DNA of 64,000 nt from Salvelinus alpinus (GCF_045679555.1 NC_092096.1:12727593-12791592), one strand, 5' to 3'. Shown: positions 1 to 11,243, counted from the first letter of the stretch. Made by a program: numbers and translations. Notes: generated by a model not told the origin, from the sequence alone.

Positions 1-1671
1 CCTCCCCCAGGGCATGGCTGCCTCCCCCAGGGCATGGCTGCCTCCCCCAGGGCATGGCTGCCTCTCCCAGGACAGCCCAGGGCATGGCTGCCTCCCCCAG
101 GACATGGCTGCCTCCCCCAGGGCATGGCTGCCTCCCCCAGGGCATGGCTGCCTCCCCCAGGCCATGGCTGCCTCCCCCAGGCCATGGCTGCCTCTCCCAG
201 GACAGCCCAGGGATTGGCTGCCTCCCCCAGGTCATGGCTGCCTCCCCCCAGGACATGGCTGCCTCCCCCCAGGACATGGCTGCCTCTCCCCAGGACATGG
301 CTGCCTCTCCCCAGGACATGGCTGCCTCTCCCCAGGACATGGCTGCCTCTCCCCAGGACATGGCTGCCTCTCCCCAGGACATGGCTGCCTCTCCCCAGGA
401 CATGGCTGCCTCTCCCCAGGACATGGCTGCCTCTCCCCAGGACATGGCTGCCTCTCCCCAGGACATGGCTGCCTCTCCCCAGGACATGGCTGCCTCTCCC
501 CAGGACATGGCTGCCTCCCCCTGGACATGGCTGCCTCCCCCTGGACATGGCTGCCTCCCCCAGGGCATGGCTGCCTCCCCCAGGACAGCCCAGGGCATGG
601 CTGCCTCCCCCAGGACAGCCCGGGCATGGCTGCCTCCCCCAGGACATGGCTGCCTCCCCCAGGACAGCCCAGGGCATGGCTGCCTCCCCCAGGACATGGC
701 TGCCTCCCCCAGGACAGCCCGGGCATGGCTGCCTCCCCCAGGACATGGCTGCCTCCCCCAGGACAGCCCAGGGCATGGCTGCCTCCCCCAGGACATGGCT
801 GCCTCCCCCAGGACATGGCTGCCTCCCCCAGGACAGCCCAGGGCATGGCTGCCTCCCCCAGGACAGCCCGGGCATGGCTGCCTCCCCCAGGGCATGGCTG
901 CCTCTCCCAGGACAGCCCAGGGCATGGCTGCCTCCCCCAGGACAGCCCAGGGCATGGCTGCCTCCCCCAGGACATGGCTGCCTCCCCCAGGACAGCCCGG
1001 GCATGGCTGCCTCCCCCAGGACATGGCTGCCTCCCCCAGGACATGGCTGCCTCCCCCAGGACAGCCCGGGCATGGCTGCCTCCCCCAGGACATGGCTGCC
1101 TCCCCCAGGACAGCCCAGGGCATGGCTGCCTCCCCCAGGGCATGGCTGCCTCCCCCAGGACAGCCCAGGGCATGGCTGCCTCCGACCCAGGGCATGGCTG
1201 CCTCCGACCCAGGACATGGCTGCCTCCGACCCAGGACATGGCTGCCTCCGACCCAGGACATGGCTGCCTCCGACCCAGGACATGGCTGCCTCCGACCCAG
1301 GACATGGCTGCCTCCGACCCAGGACATGGCTGCCTCCGACCCAGGACATGGCTGCCTCCGACCCAGGACATGGCTGCCTCCGACCCAGGACATGGCTGCC
1401 TCCCCCAGGACAGCCCAGGGCATAGCTCCCTCCCCCGGGCCATGGCTGCCTCCCCCGGGCCATGGCTGCCTCCCCCGGGCCATGGCTGCCTCCCCCGGGC
1501 CATGGCTGCCTCCCCCAGGACAGCCCAGGGCATGGCTGCCTCCCCCGGGCCATGGCTGCCTCCCCCGGGCCATGGCTGCCTCCCCCGGGCCATGGCTGCC
1601 TCCCCCGGGCCATGGCTGCCTCCCCCAGGACAGCCCAGGGCATGGCTGCCTCTCCCAGGACAGCCCAGCTC
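1..1671. repeat. GC-rich VNTR with 20-22 bp units, cut by the window edge
   Basis: Units are built on the core CATGGCTGCCTCCCCCAGGA. Variant blocks include CTCTCCCCAGGA units (about 250-520), longer units that insert ACAGCCCAGGG (about 580-1170), and CTCCGACCCAGGA units (about 1180-1400). The array starts before base 1 and decays at about 1671. Stop codons are missing in several frames only because the unit lacks them, so the long open frames are not genes. It lies in the inferred RAB21 intron 1. Confidence 0.95.
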
Positions 1672-2129
1672 ACATGAGAGGGGTATACATGGCAGTTAGG
1701 CCTCATTTGCATGTGAATGATTGGAATCTCTTGAAAGGAACAATATTCCGAAACAGCTCAATTCAGCTGTATTGCAAATGGGGGGAAAAGTATAAATATG
1801 GGTATTATATAAAAGTGACCTAATAAGAATATTCTCTCAAAACAACACACATGAGATCCTTATAGATTCATTGTTAACTGGCCATTTCAATGACTTCCCA
1901 GGGACACACAACAAAAGGATGATTGTTATGCGTGTTTGGGTTTTGTAACACTCCAGAAGATCCAGTCCAGCATGTAGCCTACTAGACCAGAGAAACACAG
2001 ACTGTTATTCACACAACGCACCAACCATGATTGAATTATATTACCGGGTTCTGTAGCTTAAAAGATTAATAGGCTAAAACTTATATTCATATTTGAGTGT
2101 GATGAAACAAATCTGGATTACAGCTCTGC
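1672..2129. other. Unassigned intronic stretch
   Basis: AT-rich single-copy-looking sequence between the VNTR and a foldback element. I see no convincing exon, RNA gene or repeat unit in it. Confidence 0.5.
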
Positions 2130-2231
2130 ATCCCAAATGGCACCCTATTCCCTATATAGTGCACTACCTTTGACCATAGGGCCCTGGTCTAAAGTAGTGC
2201 ACTAAATATCGAATAGGGTGCCATTTGGGAT
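2130..2231. mobile_element. Salmonid palindromic (foldback/MITE-like) element
   Basis: A near-perfect palindrome of about 100 bp: the left end ATCCCAAATGGCACCCTATT pairs with the right end, which reads GAATAGGGTGCCATTTGGGA. Inner arms contain TAGTGCACTA on both sides of a short centre near GGGCCCTGG. From memory this is a very common dispersed element in salmonid DNA. It is non-coding and could fold into one long hairpin. Confidence 0.85.
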
Positions 2232-2372
2232 ACTTCTTAGTCACCATGGGATTATGTCCAAACATTGCCTAATCGAGCTGACAGTTTGGACGAGTATTTA
2301 AATGAGAGTTAAGAGTCAGTCATGATTAACTAAACCTGAATTCTCTCCAGCTAACGAACTGCAAGTTATTCT

Positions 2373-2392
2373 CCCCCCCCCCCCCCCCCCCC
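2373..2392. repeat. Poly-C run of 20 bp
   Basis: Uninterrupted homopolymer of C directly visible; its length is probably unreliable in the assembly. Confidence 0.95.
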
Positions 2393-2599
2393 GTTTCTCC
2401 TTTACTGTTCAGCTGAGGAGTGTGTGAACCTAAAAGACAGTTACCCAAAACAATAGGCCTGGGTTGTGTTCATTAGGCAACAAACGGAAGAAACAGGACG
2501 GAAACGAGGGGACGGACTACTTAACCTGGAGTCCAATAGGAAACACTCACAGTTGTTTTCATTTGTGTGTCCTAATGAATACGACCCTAGTTCGTACTG

Positions 2600-2660
2600 C
2601 TTCCTTCCTTCCTTCCTTCCTTCCTTCCTTCCTTCCTTCCTTCCTTCCTTCCTTCCTTCC
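2600..2660. repeat. (CTTC)n microsatellite
   Basis: About 15 perfect copies of the tetranucleotide CTTC. Open frames encoding LPSF repeats across it are a by-product. Confidence 0.97.
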
Positions 2661-2979
2661 TCTCTCCTTGTGGGAGGGTCAGGTTACAGCCAAGGCAGCG
2701 GTTTCACTAGAAACAAAAGCAACTTGGCTCTGAGGTAGCTGTGCTAGAAAACAGTCACTTTCCTTTTCTTTCCTGACATGTAGAAACAAGGAGCGAGCCT
2801 GTGTGGGAGGGTTTGTTAAAGAGTTTACAACACTGACAGCACAAAGACAGTGAACAGCTATTGATTACAATTCAGAGTTAGTCGACGAAACCTTTGTTGC
2901 CTTCTAAAAATGGACGGTTTATTAGGTTAACCATACTTAAACATGTGTGATATCTAAGCCTAACTGTTTACATAGCCTC
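2661..2979. other. Unassigned intronic stretch
   Basis: No exon, RNA gene or tandem unit recognised between the CTTC microsatellite and the retroposon tail. Confidence 0.5.
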
Positions 2980-3171
2980 ATAGCCTGGTCCTCTCTTGGT
3001 TTCTTCCTAGGTTTTGGCCTTTCGAGGGAGTTTTTCCTAGCCACCGTGCTTCTACACCTGCATTGCTTGCGGTTTGGGGTTTTAGGCTGGGTTTCTGTAC
3101 AGCACTTTGTGACATCAGCTTATGTAAGAAGGGCTATATAAATACATTTGATTTGATGATTTGATTTGATT
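2980..3171 (+). mobile_element. Non-LTR retroposon 3' tail (fish LINE/SINE type)
   Basis: Contains the widespread fish retroposon tail: GTTTTGGCCTTTCGAGGGAG, GTTTTTCCTAGCCACCGTGC, then CTATATAAATACATTTGATT ending in ATTTGATTT-type short repeats, which marks the 3' end. It is a 5'-truncated, non-coding insertion. The clade assignment (L2-like) is from memory and not certain. Confidence 0.75.
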
Positions 3172-3320
3172 TACATGCAAGAAGAAAATAAATGCTAGGG
3201 CTATATTTTATCTACACTTTACAGCAGCCATTACTGTGGAGGTTAAATGACTGTGGTGGCAGGCCAAGTCAATTCAGGACACTTTCTCTTAACCTGACCC
3301 TTGCTGACCTCTGGACAACG

Positions 3321-3714
3321 GGAGCACGTCTAGGCCAGGCTAACAACCTGAGCGCGTCTCGGCTAAGCTAACAACCTGAGCGCGTCTAGGCTAAGCTAAC
3401 AACCTGAGCGCGTCTCGGCTAAGCTAACAACCTGAGCGCGTCTAGGCTAAGCTAACAACCTGAGCGCGTCTCGGCTAAGCTAACAACCTGAGCGCGTCTA
3501 GGCTAAGCTAACAACCTGAGCGCGTCTAGGCTAAGCTAACAACCTGAGCGCGTCTAGGCTAAGCTAACAACCTGAGCGCGTCTAGGCTAAGCTAACAACC
3601 TGAGCGCGTCTAGGCTAAGCTAACAACCTGAGCGGGTCTAGGCTAAGCTAACAACCTGAGCGGGTCTAGGCTAAGCTAACAACCTGAGCGTGTCTAGGCT
3701 GAGCTAACAACCTG
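3321..3714. repeat. 28-bp minisatellite, about 14 copies
   Basis: Unit core CTGAGCGCGTCTAGGCTAAG, followed by CTAACAAC. Units alternate between GTCTAGG and GTCTCGG in the left half, and three right-hand units change GCGCGTC to GCGGGTC or GCGTGTC. It sits inside the inferred RAB21 intron. Confidence 0.95.
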
Positions 3715-3850
3715 GGCCCAGTTTCCAAATAGCGATGGAATTTAGGCTTACGAGTGTTTTATCGATGCATCTTTCCTACAACGGCCAAAGTTGTAAAATG
3801 TTTCCCAAAACACCATGAAGAGAGAACGGTCACTAAGTGCGTCGTTGAGG

Positions 3851-4047
3851 CTTGGCTCAGTAGTGTGAAAAGGGTCTGAGGCCTAGGATGGCCTGAAGAC
3901 AGGGTTCAGAACAGCTTGGCTCAGTAGTGTGAAAGGGTCTGAGGCCTAGGATGACCTGAAGACAGGGTTCAGAACAGCTTGGCTCAGTAGTGTGAAAAGG
4001 GTCTGAGGCCTAGGATGGCCTGAAGACAGGGTTCAGAACAGCTTGGG
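3851..4047. repeat. 64-bp tandem triplicate
   Basis: Three units start at 3851, 3915 and 3978 with CTTGGCTCAGTAGTGTGAAA; a fourth is only a stub at 4042. The units differ by one A and by GATGGCC or GATGACC. Confidence 0.93.
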
Positions 4048-4460
4048 GTTGGCAAGACTACTACACTACAACTAGCGTACATGACAGTAGAATTATGGGC
4101 TTGTGCCAAAGTTCACTCACAGTCTAGTCTGACTGCCTGTAGTGGTCTCTAAGTGGCTCATTTCATGGCTCGTTTCAGAGGAAAGGGCAAACATGGCATA
4201 ACATCTGCTAGGGGCTGTACAGGCAAATCTTCTCCTGTTGTCATTTCGGCTGATGTTTCCACGGCATCAATGGATGTTGACATTTAGTCTAGCCTAGGGT
4301 ACGTCAACATCGGGACAGATCATGATCATTAATAAAAGATTGAACACTAGGCCTGTGTGTTTACTAGGCTTGTTTAGGCTACCATATTATTTGGACACTG
4401 AAGTGGCCTACTAAACTAGGTAAATAGATTGTAAGCAACAGTTTATGACATCGTCATAAT
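4048..4460. other. Unassigned intronic stretch
   Basis: No coding or RNA feature recognised. Confidence 0.5.
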
Positions 4461-4590
4461 CAGTGTTGGGATTAGTTACTTGAAAAAGTAATATTACTTG
4501 TTACATTTAACTAAATGTAAATGCATTACTTTACAATATTACTTTGTGTGGAAAGTAATGTGTTATATTACTGTGTTACTTTCATGAGAA
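4461..4590 (+). mobile_element. hAT-like MITE end (fragment)
   Basis: Begins CAGTGTTGGGATTAGTTACT and continues with repeated GTAATATTACT/TTACTTT words, the style of short non-autonomous hAT elements of teleosts. I cannot see the matching right terminal repeat, so it is a fragment. The family call is from memory of the terminus. Confidence 0.5.
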
Positions 4591-4767
4591 AAAAACCCCT
4601 CACTGTTTGATAGTGGGAGGGAGCAAGGAAAACCGCTCTCGCTCGACCAAAGACAGGCTACTTACCAACTCAGGTTTGATCACTAGTTCCTCCTTTGATC
4701 TGTGCTGCTGCTTTCTGTTCTAGTCTACAAGTTCTGCCCTATCATATGGGCTGCTTAATTAGCCATT

Positions 4768-5087
4768 TACAGTGCCTTCGGAAAGCATTCAGACCCATTG
4801 ACCTTTTCCAAATTTAGTTACGTTACAGCTTTATTCTAAAATGGAGTCAAAAAAATATATACTCAGCAATCTACACAAAATACCTCATGACATCACAATA
4901 CCCCATCATGACATCACAATACCCCATCATGACATCACAATACCCCATCATGACATCACAATACCCCATAATGACAAATCCAAAAAACGTTTTTAGAATT
5001 TTATGCAAATGTAGCCTTATTTACATAAGTATTCAGACCCTTTGCTATGAGACTCAAAATTGAGCACAGGTGCATCCTGTTTCCAGG
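4768..5087 (+). mobile_element. Tc1-like transposon left-end fragment with internal 21-bp repeat
   Basis: Starts TACAGTGCCTTCGGAAAGCA, followed by TTCAGACCC, the terminal-repeat style of abundant salmonid Tc1-like elements, and runs through AGTATTCAGACCCTTTGCTA. Between 4885 and 4970 a short segment is amplified into four 21-bp units (TCATGACATCACAATACCCC). Similarity breaks off at about 5087 and no transposase remains. Confidence 0.75.
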
Positions 5088-5197
5088 ATCCACAACACCG
5101 GTCATTATAGGCCATCACTATCTATCCATTGAACTTTGTTTTACACTGATCACACATTGTATTTCTCAAACAAACCATTAGCTAATAAACTTATATA

Positions 5198-5386
5198 TTT
5201 TTTTACCTTTATTTAACTAGGCAAGTCAGTTAAGAAGAAATTCTTATTTTCAATGACAGCCTTGGAGCAGTGGGTTAACTGCCTTGTTCAGGGGCAGAAC
5301 GACAGATGTTTACCATGTCAGCTTGGGGATTCGATCTTCCAACCTTTCGGTTACAAGTCCAACGCTCTAACCACTAGGATACCTAG
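5198..5386 (-). mobile_element. tRNA-derived SINE (SlmI/HpaI-like)
   Basis: On the minus strand the head is tRNA-like: GTGGTTAGAGCGTTGGACTT resembles an A-box region and GATCGAATCC resembles a B box. The body follows, and the tail GACTTGCCTAGTTAAATAAA is the common salmonid SINE/LINE 3' end. The naming within the salmonid SINE families is tentative. Confidence 0.75.
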
Positions 5387-5761
5387 TTGTACAACATATC
5401 ATTGTCCCCCATGATGAAATCGGGGAGGCAACTGTGGATCTGTCTCCGTCCATTAGTACATTAGTCACACGCAATCTCAGACAGCACTGGCACGATTTTG
5501 ACAAAACTTGGGTGAAATGATGAGTTTTGCCATAGAGATCCAGCATTCATTAAATGACGCTGATTGGCCCTAGGCGGGAGCTATAGTAATTTCCTGAAAC
5601 GTGTTGGTCACAAGCCATCTCAATTGGCCCAAGGGGAGGGGAGTGCATGTGGGGGACGGCATGTTTACTGATGCCTTGTTTTCTGTTAATTTAAGTTGTT
5701 TGTAATTAGACAATAGTTGACATATTATTCTTGTTTCTAAGTATTGTTAGAGTTTGTTTTT
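5387..5761. other. Unassigned intronic stretch
   Basis: Moderately GC-rich sequence between two SINEs. It may belong to a dispersed repeat, but I cannot name one. Confidence 0.45.
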
Positions 5762-6175
5762 GTGTATAAAAGCCAGCAGCATCCCACCTCTGGAGCTAAG
5801 CAGGGATGGTCCTGGTCGGTCCATGGATGGGAGACCAGATGCTGCTGGAAGTGGTGTTGGAGGGCCAGTAGGAGGCACTATTTCCTCTGGTGTAAAAACC
5901 AAAAAAGATATCCCAATGTTCCAGGGCAGTGATTGGGGACATTGCCCTGTGAAGGGCGTCGTCTTTCAGATGGGACGTTAAACGGGTGTCCTGACTATGT
6001 AGTCACTAAAGATCCCATGGCACTTATGGTAAGATTAGGGGTGTTAACCCCCGGTGTCCTGGCTAAAATCAGGCCTTCATACCATCATGGGCCCCTAATC
6101 ATCCCCAACTTCCAATTGGCTCATTCATCCACCCCCTCCTCTGCCCTGTAACTATGCCCCTGTAAATGAGAATGT
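5762..6175 (+). mobile_element. 5S-rRNA-derived SINE (SINE3-type)
   Basis: The head at about 5790-5860 matches the 3' half of vertebrate 5S rRNA: GAGCTAAGCAGGGATGGTCC and GGATGGGAGACCAGATGCTG. The body contains GATGGGACGTTAAACGGGTG and CACTAAAGATCCCATGGCAC, and the end CTGTAAATGAGAATGTG is LINE-tail-like. Because the 5S homology is partial and fused to a SINE body, this is not a functional 5S gene. Confidence 0.8.
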
Positions 6176-7471
6176 GGACTCTTGAAAATGAGAATATGCA
6201 TCTGAAGAGATTTTATCCTGCAAAATGTCTAATAAATGAATAACAGTCTCTTGCTGCCTATTGTATCTCAGGAAACTGTGCAATGACCACACAGTGAACA
6301 GGAAATAAAGTAGGACCAAGGTGGAAATTATAGTTGGTTCACACACAAGCAGTTTCACAACTATTTTATGCCTGAGAGTGTAGTTTCAAAGGGGGGGGTT
6401 TCCAAATATTAAAATGATGTTCGCTGGGAAATAGCAGTTTCAAGTTGGCCATTCAAGACAGGTTTACCACATTTTTACTTTGACCACAAAGGATTGACAG
6501 CAAAGAATGACTAATATTCACTTTGCACTGACAAGAGAGACCTACCAGTCACCTGTGAGAGAGTCCACAAGCAAGGGCAAGCTCCCGGAGAGATTATATT
6601 GGTATTAGTAATACGGGTGTGATACCAGCCTGTTGGTATCACAGCTGCCCTTTTAACCACAATTACCTTGCTTAGTGGGTGTGAGATTAGAGCACCATCG
6701 TCATGAGACTGTAGCCTACCCTACTGCTGTCAATGAGCTGGCACTGAAAGTCTGTTTACTTAGGCATCACACAATAATAATGTAGGCCTACTACTGTAAA
6801 CAAAACAATAACAGCACTACTGACAAGAGACAATGGTCACCTGACAACTAGGCCTTGAAACAACTGTTTGATACACTGGAACTGCCGATAGGTCGTTATC
6901 ACAGTGGGAGGCGGGTCCTTCTCCTGCTAGAACAAAAGCAGTACCTGCGGCGTGCCGACCCAGTGGCGACCAACCTATCACAATGCTCGTCAGTGGCCAA
7001 CAAGATGACTTTGAGCCAATCAGAGAGCATGTAAAATGTAAAAGTTAACTAAAAGAGGCCATTTTCTCCGTACATCCACGGATGAGCCAATCACACTTCA
7101 TATGCTACATAGCTAGCTACCATCACACAGCCTAAATGCACACAACACTAAATACTTCCTCCAAGCCAGCTAACCACTGTAGCTAGTTGACATAATTAAA
7201 TCACAATGGACTAGCTAGTTTCCATGAAACAGCTGCCGAGTTAGTGCAGTGTCCTTAGCTTGCTAGCAATGTTGTGCCAGCTAGCGAATATGCTATGGAG
7301 TATGTTATGGAGAGTGAATTAAAATGTTTATTTGTCATCTTGCTAGGTAGTTATCTAGCTGTGGCCATCTGGCTAGTATAAACAAGGGCTTTCTACAAAA
7401 AATGGCAACATTAGCGCAGACAGCTTGGAATCTAGACCACAAGCAATACGTGTAACAGTATAACTTTATGG
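6176..7471. other. Unassigned intronic stretch
   Basis: About 1.3 kb with no recognised exon, RNA gene or tandem unit. Small open frames here show no domain and no splice context. Confidence 0.5.
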
Positions 7472-7690
7472 CGTCCCCTCGCCCCGACCCGGGCGCGAAC
7501 CAGGGACCCTCTGCACACATCAACAACGGTCGCCCACGAAGCATCGTTACCCATCGCTCCACAAAGGCCGCGGCCCTTGCAGAGCAAGGTGCAACACTAC
7601 TTCTAGGTTTCAGAGCAAGTGACGTAACTGATTGAAACGCTAGTAGCGCGCACCACCGCTAACTAGCTAGCCATTTCACATCCGTTACAT
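7472..7690 (-). mobile_element. tRNA-derived SINE, second type
   Basis: Read on the minus strand it ends with GTCCCTGGTTCGCGCCCGGG, which carries a B-box-like GGTTCGCGCCC, and its head has the CTAGCTAGTTAGCGGTGG style. From memory it is a dispersed salmonid element with a tRNA-like promoter. I cannot give the family name. A 75-codon open frame across it is a by-product. Confidence 0.6.
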
Positions 7691-8188
7691 ACGCACGGAT
7701 ATGCATTGCCAAACAATGCCACTGCCACCTTCTGGTTTGGAGTATTCTAACAAGGCTGAGTGGCTGACGACTTCCAAGGTCGTTGCTGTGTGAACACAAA
7801 AGAGATTGAGTGTCGACAGTCAGAGGTGCCAAGTACTGTCTCCGGGAAACATTTGACAATCCTACCGGAGTGTCTGAGCTTGAAGACTCAAAGCTCACTG
7901 GCAGTAGAGCGCAAACTCTAGTCTAGAGGTCTTCACAAATATACCCGAAACCCATTACCCCGAGAAGGAACTCGGATCTGTGTGAAAATATGTGAAATGC
8001 CGACTAAATCTGAAATTATATTTGAAGAAGAAAATATCCAGATTAAAATCACTTTTGCTACGCATGGCAGAGTTGGTTCAGGTTCTTTCAATATATGAAT
8101 CCCTATCCTCTGCCTGTCTCTGTCTGGATTGAGCTCTCCCTACAGGGAACCTGCGACATTGTTTCCAGTGGGCCGCTTGGGCCCTCAC
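7691..8188. other. Unassigned intronic stretch
   Basis: Nothing recognised as a gene or repeat. Confidence 0.45.
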
Positions 8189-8380
8189 TGTCTCCCGTGC
8201 CAATGATGCGCTCAGGACAGACAGTTTGTCTCCCATGCCAATGATGCGCTCAGGACAGACAGTTTGTCTCCCATGCCAATGATGCACTCAGGACAGACAG
8301 TTTGTCTCCCATGCCAATGATGCACTCAGGACAGACAGTTTGTCTCCCATGCCAATGATGCGCTCAGGACAGACAGTTGT
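8189..8380. repeat. 38-bp minisatellite, about 5 copies
   Basis: Units start with CCAATGATGC at 8200, 8238, 8276, 8314 and 8352; each contains GGACAGACAGTTTGTCTCCC. GCGCTC and GCACTC variants are interspersed. Confidence 0.93.
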
Positions 8381-8984
8381 ATTTGTGCAAAGGATAAGTG
8401 TTCAGGTAGCCTATTTTATGACCCGTTTCCAGTGGAGATATGGGTTTCAGAAATATGATGCTAATTCACACCGAGGCACGATGGTTAGGCCTATCAAGAA
8501 GGAGTGTTGAAAATCTTTTTTGAATACAGTAAGGAACTATTTGCAATGGATGCATTGATGTAATGTGACGCAAAAAAATACTCAGAAGCTTCGCAGCTCA
8601 AGTGATGGTGCGTTAATGAGAAATACTATCAGACATCACCAAATGGAAACTTTTAGACCTACAGGCCTGCATCTGCACGCAGGCCAGGTACTTTATGCGT
8701 GCTCAAGCAAAATATATTATAACAAATAGACATTAAAAAGTGTAAACTCAAACAATTAAATAATGAATGTGCACGAATTAGCAGGAGACAGAGCGCATTC
8801 TGTAGAGAGACACGCAGGTGCATCTCCACCACACACCCTATCCCTTCTTGTCCCAACATTTTAAATTCTGGATGTCATTTATTAAAATACTAAACAAATA
8901 AATTATTTTAAATACATCTAAAAACACATGTGCAACATTAACATTCACTGCCAGACAAGTCAAAACTACACAACTCAAATGTGT
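8381..8984. other. Unassigned intronic stretch
   Basis: AT-rich. The part near 8870-8980 may be the degraded left end of the adjacent Tc1-like element, but the terminal repeat is not clear. Confidence 0.4.
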
Positions 8985-9389
8985 AAAAGGGTTGAAATAA
9001 AAGACCCCTGAAAATGTCCATACACACAAAAAGATTCTCAAATTTGTTTCCATCCCTGTTGGTGAGCATTTCTTCTTTGCCAAAATAATCCATCCAGCTA
9101 ACAGGTGTGGCATATCAAGAAGCTGATTAAACATGATAATTACACAAGTTCACCTTGTGCTGTGGACAATAAAAGTGCACTAAAATATGTAGTTATGTCA
9201 CACAACAATGCCACAGATGTCTCAAGTTGAGGTTATGTGCTACTGGCATGCAGGAATGTCCACCAAAGATGTTGCATTATTTCATTCCCAGTCATGTGAA
9301 ATCCATAGATAAGGACCTAATAAATAACTTAAATTAACTTTGACTCGTTAAAATCTTTGAAATTGTTGCGTTTATATTTTTCAGTATAT
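8985..9389 (+). mobile_element. Internally deleted Tc1-like element
   Basis: Shares CAGGTGTGGCATATCAAGAA and GCTGATTAAACATGATAAT, and later AATGTCCACCA, with the inverted copy at 56902-57689. It ends at a terminal repeat reading TTGCGTTTATATTTTTCAGT. Only about 400 bp remain and no transposase is usable. The left boundary is approximate. Confidence 0.65.
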
Positions 9390-10449
9390 TTTGCTTGCTT
9401 TTGTGTAAATAAAACGTCATTTTTTATCTTTTGGATCTGATACAGACCCTGGTCCATCTCAGATCCAATACTGATTTTGAAGAAGAAGAAATGACTGTGT
9501 CCTGTCTTTCTCGGATGGGAATTTCACAGATCCAATTCAGTTTGGAGCTCATTTTCAGGACCCGAGAAGACCACTTCTCTAGTCTCTAAGACTCGAGGCC
9601 CACTGGCAGTGCAGCAGTGAACCTCCTTCCTATTCAGCTCCTCTCATCATTGCCTTGAGTAATAAACACCCTCTTGTGATGTCCTGGTAGGAAATGACAA
9701 GGAGTTATGCTGCCTCTTCTTTCAGGAGAGCAATAAACACAGGCCATTCTAAGTTCATAACTAACCTACCGTTAAGCCAACTTCGCTACAGTTGAACACT
9801 TTCCAGAGAGTCAGCAACAGGTTTAACTGTTTGCATTAATGCAAAGTACAAAGAAATTGCTTAGTACACTAGTTAAGACTGCTTGACAGCAACTGTGATC
9901 GTAGAGGCTTGAATTTGATACCCTAGTAATGTGTGATTATGTGGCAGCACAATCGTATTGATTCATAGAAGAAGATACGTTTGGCAACAGCACTGGAAAG
10001 GCCTACTAGAAACACCTAGAACCCTTATCACGTCCAGCAATGCAAAACAACATATTGTGCAACCTACTGCTATGAGAAGCCCTGAGCTTACTGACAGATC
10101 CGGTCTGTGTTGTCCATCCATCTCAATGCGATTTTAGGTGTGGAGTAAACTTGCCCTTTCTCTACTCTGCATAAATGCTATGTCATAGTAGTTAATTCCT
10201 TGTTCAGTTCAGTCAAGTGTCCTGTAGGGCCACGTTTGGGGCAGCTGGCGAAGCTTTCTGACCACCGGACAGGAAGTTAAACCTGGGTGCTGGTTGTTGT
10301 TGTTTTGGTTACTCTGTGAGTGGGCTACTTCCTGTTCATTGGGGCAAATTCACCTCTACCACATTCACATTGAAGAACACTTGTTTCATGATGAATAGTA
10401 CCAATGTATAGTTGAGATAAAGGTTTTAGATCGCTTATTTTTAAAGCTG
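9390..10449. other. Unassigned intronic stretch near RAB21 exon 1
   Basis: No exon or repeat recognised. The sequence looks less repetitive than its surroundings and could hold intronic regulatory sites, which I cannot demonstrate. Confidence 0.4.
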
Positions 10450-10745
10450 TGACAGTTGGCTACTATGAAAGCTAGCTAACTACAATAGCTATCGGGCGTT
10501 AGTCAATTTAGTTGGCTAGCTTATCGTTATTAGAATACATTATTGTTATCAGAATTGTTAGCTAGCTAGCCGTCTTGGTAAACACCCTAAATAACCATGT
10601 TGGACAGGTTGCAGTGACTTGTAGTGGACTGCCAAAAACTAGCTAACGTTAGCTAGCTGCGACACAGATGAATGGCTGTTGGTGTGAGTTAGTGACAGGC
10701 TATCACTAGCAGCTAGGATAACGTTAGCTAGCTTGCCTTTTCTAT
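10450..10745. repeat. GCTAGC/AACGTTAGC-rich low-complexity stretch
   Basis: Dense dispersed GCTAGCTA and AACGTTAGCTAGC words in the first 300-400 bp of the inferred RAB21 intron 1. It is not a strict tandem array. Such sequence is common in teleost introns. Confidence 0.6.
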
Positions 10746-10822
10746 TTTCTACATAGCACATTTAACCCTTTGTAGTCTGGATAAGATTGAATCACATCCA
10801 GTTAGCCACGTAATCAACGTAC

Positions 10823-10963
10823 CTGAAGTGTGGTGATGTGTTTGTCGTTGAATTTATTTTCACAATACCGCAACACGAGCGAGGTCTTGCCGACACAGCC
10901 CTCTCCCAACAAAACCACCTTGAAAGAGTAGGTTTTGTTGCCTGCTCCGCCGCCAGCCGCCAT
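10823..10963 (-). CDS. rab21: RAB21 exon 1 (small GTPase Rab21, N-terminal 47 codons)
   Basis: Rab21 is a Ras-superfamily GTPase of early endosomes that works in integrin and cargo trafficking. The minus-strand exon starts at 10963 (ATGGCGGCTGGCGGCGG) and encodes 47 residues. A short Ala/Gly-rich start (MAAGGGAGNK) is followed by TYSFKVVLLG, then the P-loop GEGCVGKT at residues 20-27, which binds GTP phosphate and Mg2+. Next come SLVLRYCENKFNDKHITTLQ and the switch I entry. The P-loop with Cys, and ENKFNDKHITTLQ, fit Rab21 rather than Rab5 or Rab22. The exon ends exactly at CAG|GTACGT, a consensus donor, in phase 0. The family's full length is about 220 residues, so the remaining exons (switch I/II, NKxD, CC-prenylation tail) must lie beyond the left edge. 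The N-terminal Ala/Gly stretch is shorter than in mammals. Confidence 0.93.
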
Positions 10964-11230
10964 GGTGAAATAAATATGATTAGGAATATAAGTAGCACAG
11001 TCGAAGTATCTCCCTCTAATCACATTAGATGTCTCAAATCGAAATCAAGAAGTCGAGGACACGAATCCCCTGCGAATCAGAATAGGAACAAATCTCACTC
11101 GCCCAGCTCTTGTAGACCAAACTGATTTCCCCCACCCTAAGCTCGCTGGTTCGCTCTGCTCTCCCCTCTCAACCACTACTAATGGCGTCTCTTTCTACGT
11201 CATGCTATGGGATCATATGATGAACTGGAC
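10964..11230 (-). promoter_or_regulatory. Likely RAB21 5' UTR and promoter region
   Basis: Immediately upstream (minus strand) of the RAB21 ATG. The + strand shows a CRE-like TACGTCA at 11196-11202 and an AATGGCG word at 11181-11187 that resembles part of a YY1 site. There is no TATA box at a sensible distance. The tandem duplication starts at 11074, so bases 11074 onward also occur at 20151 and 26926, whereas 10964-11073 is unique. The transcription start is not determinable from sequence alone. Confidence 0.5.
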
Positions 11231-11243
11231 AGCAACAACCGAA

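Larger units (their letters stand above)
1..10822 (-). other. Inferred 3'-ward part of RAB21 intron 1
   Basis: RAB21 exon 1 (10823-10963, minus strand) ends in a consensus donor CAG|GTACGT, so the sequence to its left should be intron until exon 2. I looked for the next conserved segment (the SFLTKK... and WDTAGQE region) on the minus strand down to base 1 and found none. The intron would then exceed 10.8 kb. The extent is inferred; a mis-assembly in this repeat-rich stretch could also hide the exon. Confidence 0.6.

Noticed and set aside
14-1823. Several long plus and minus open frames of 450-590 codons in the left VNTR
   Set aside because: They exist in several frames at once because the 20-22 bp unit lacks stops; no domain, no splice context, and frames change with unit length.
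5770-5860. Possible 5S rRNA gene
   Set aside because: Only the 3' half of 5S is present and it is fused to a SINE body, so it is a 5S-derived retroposon.
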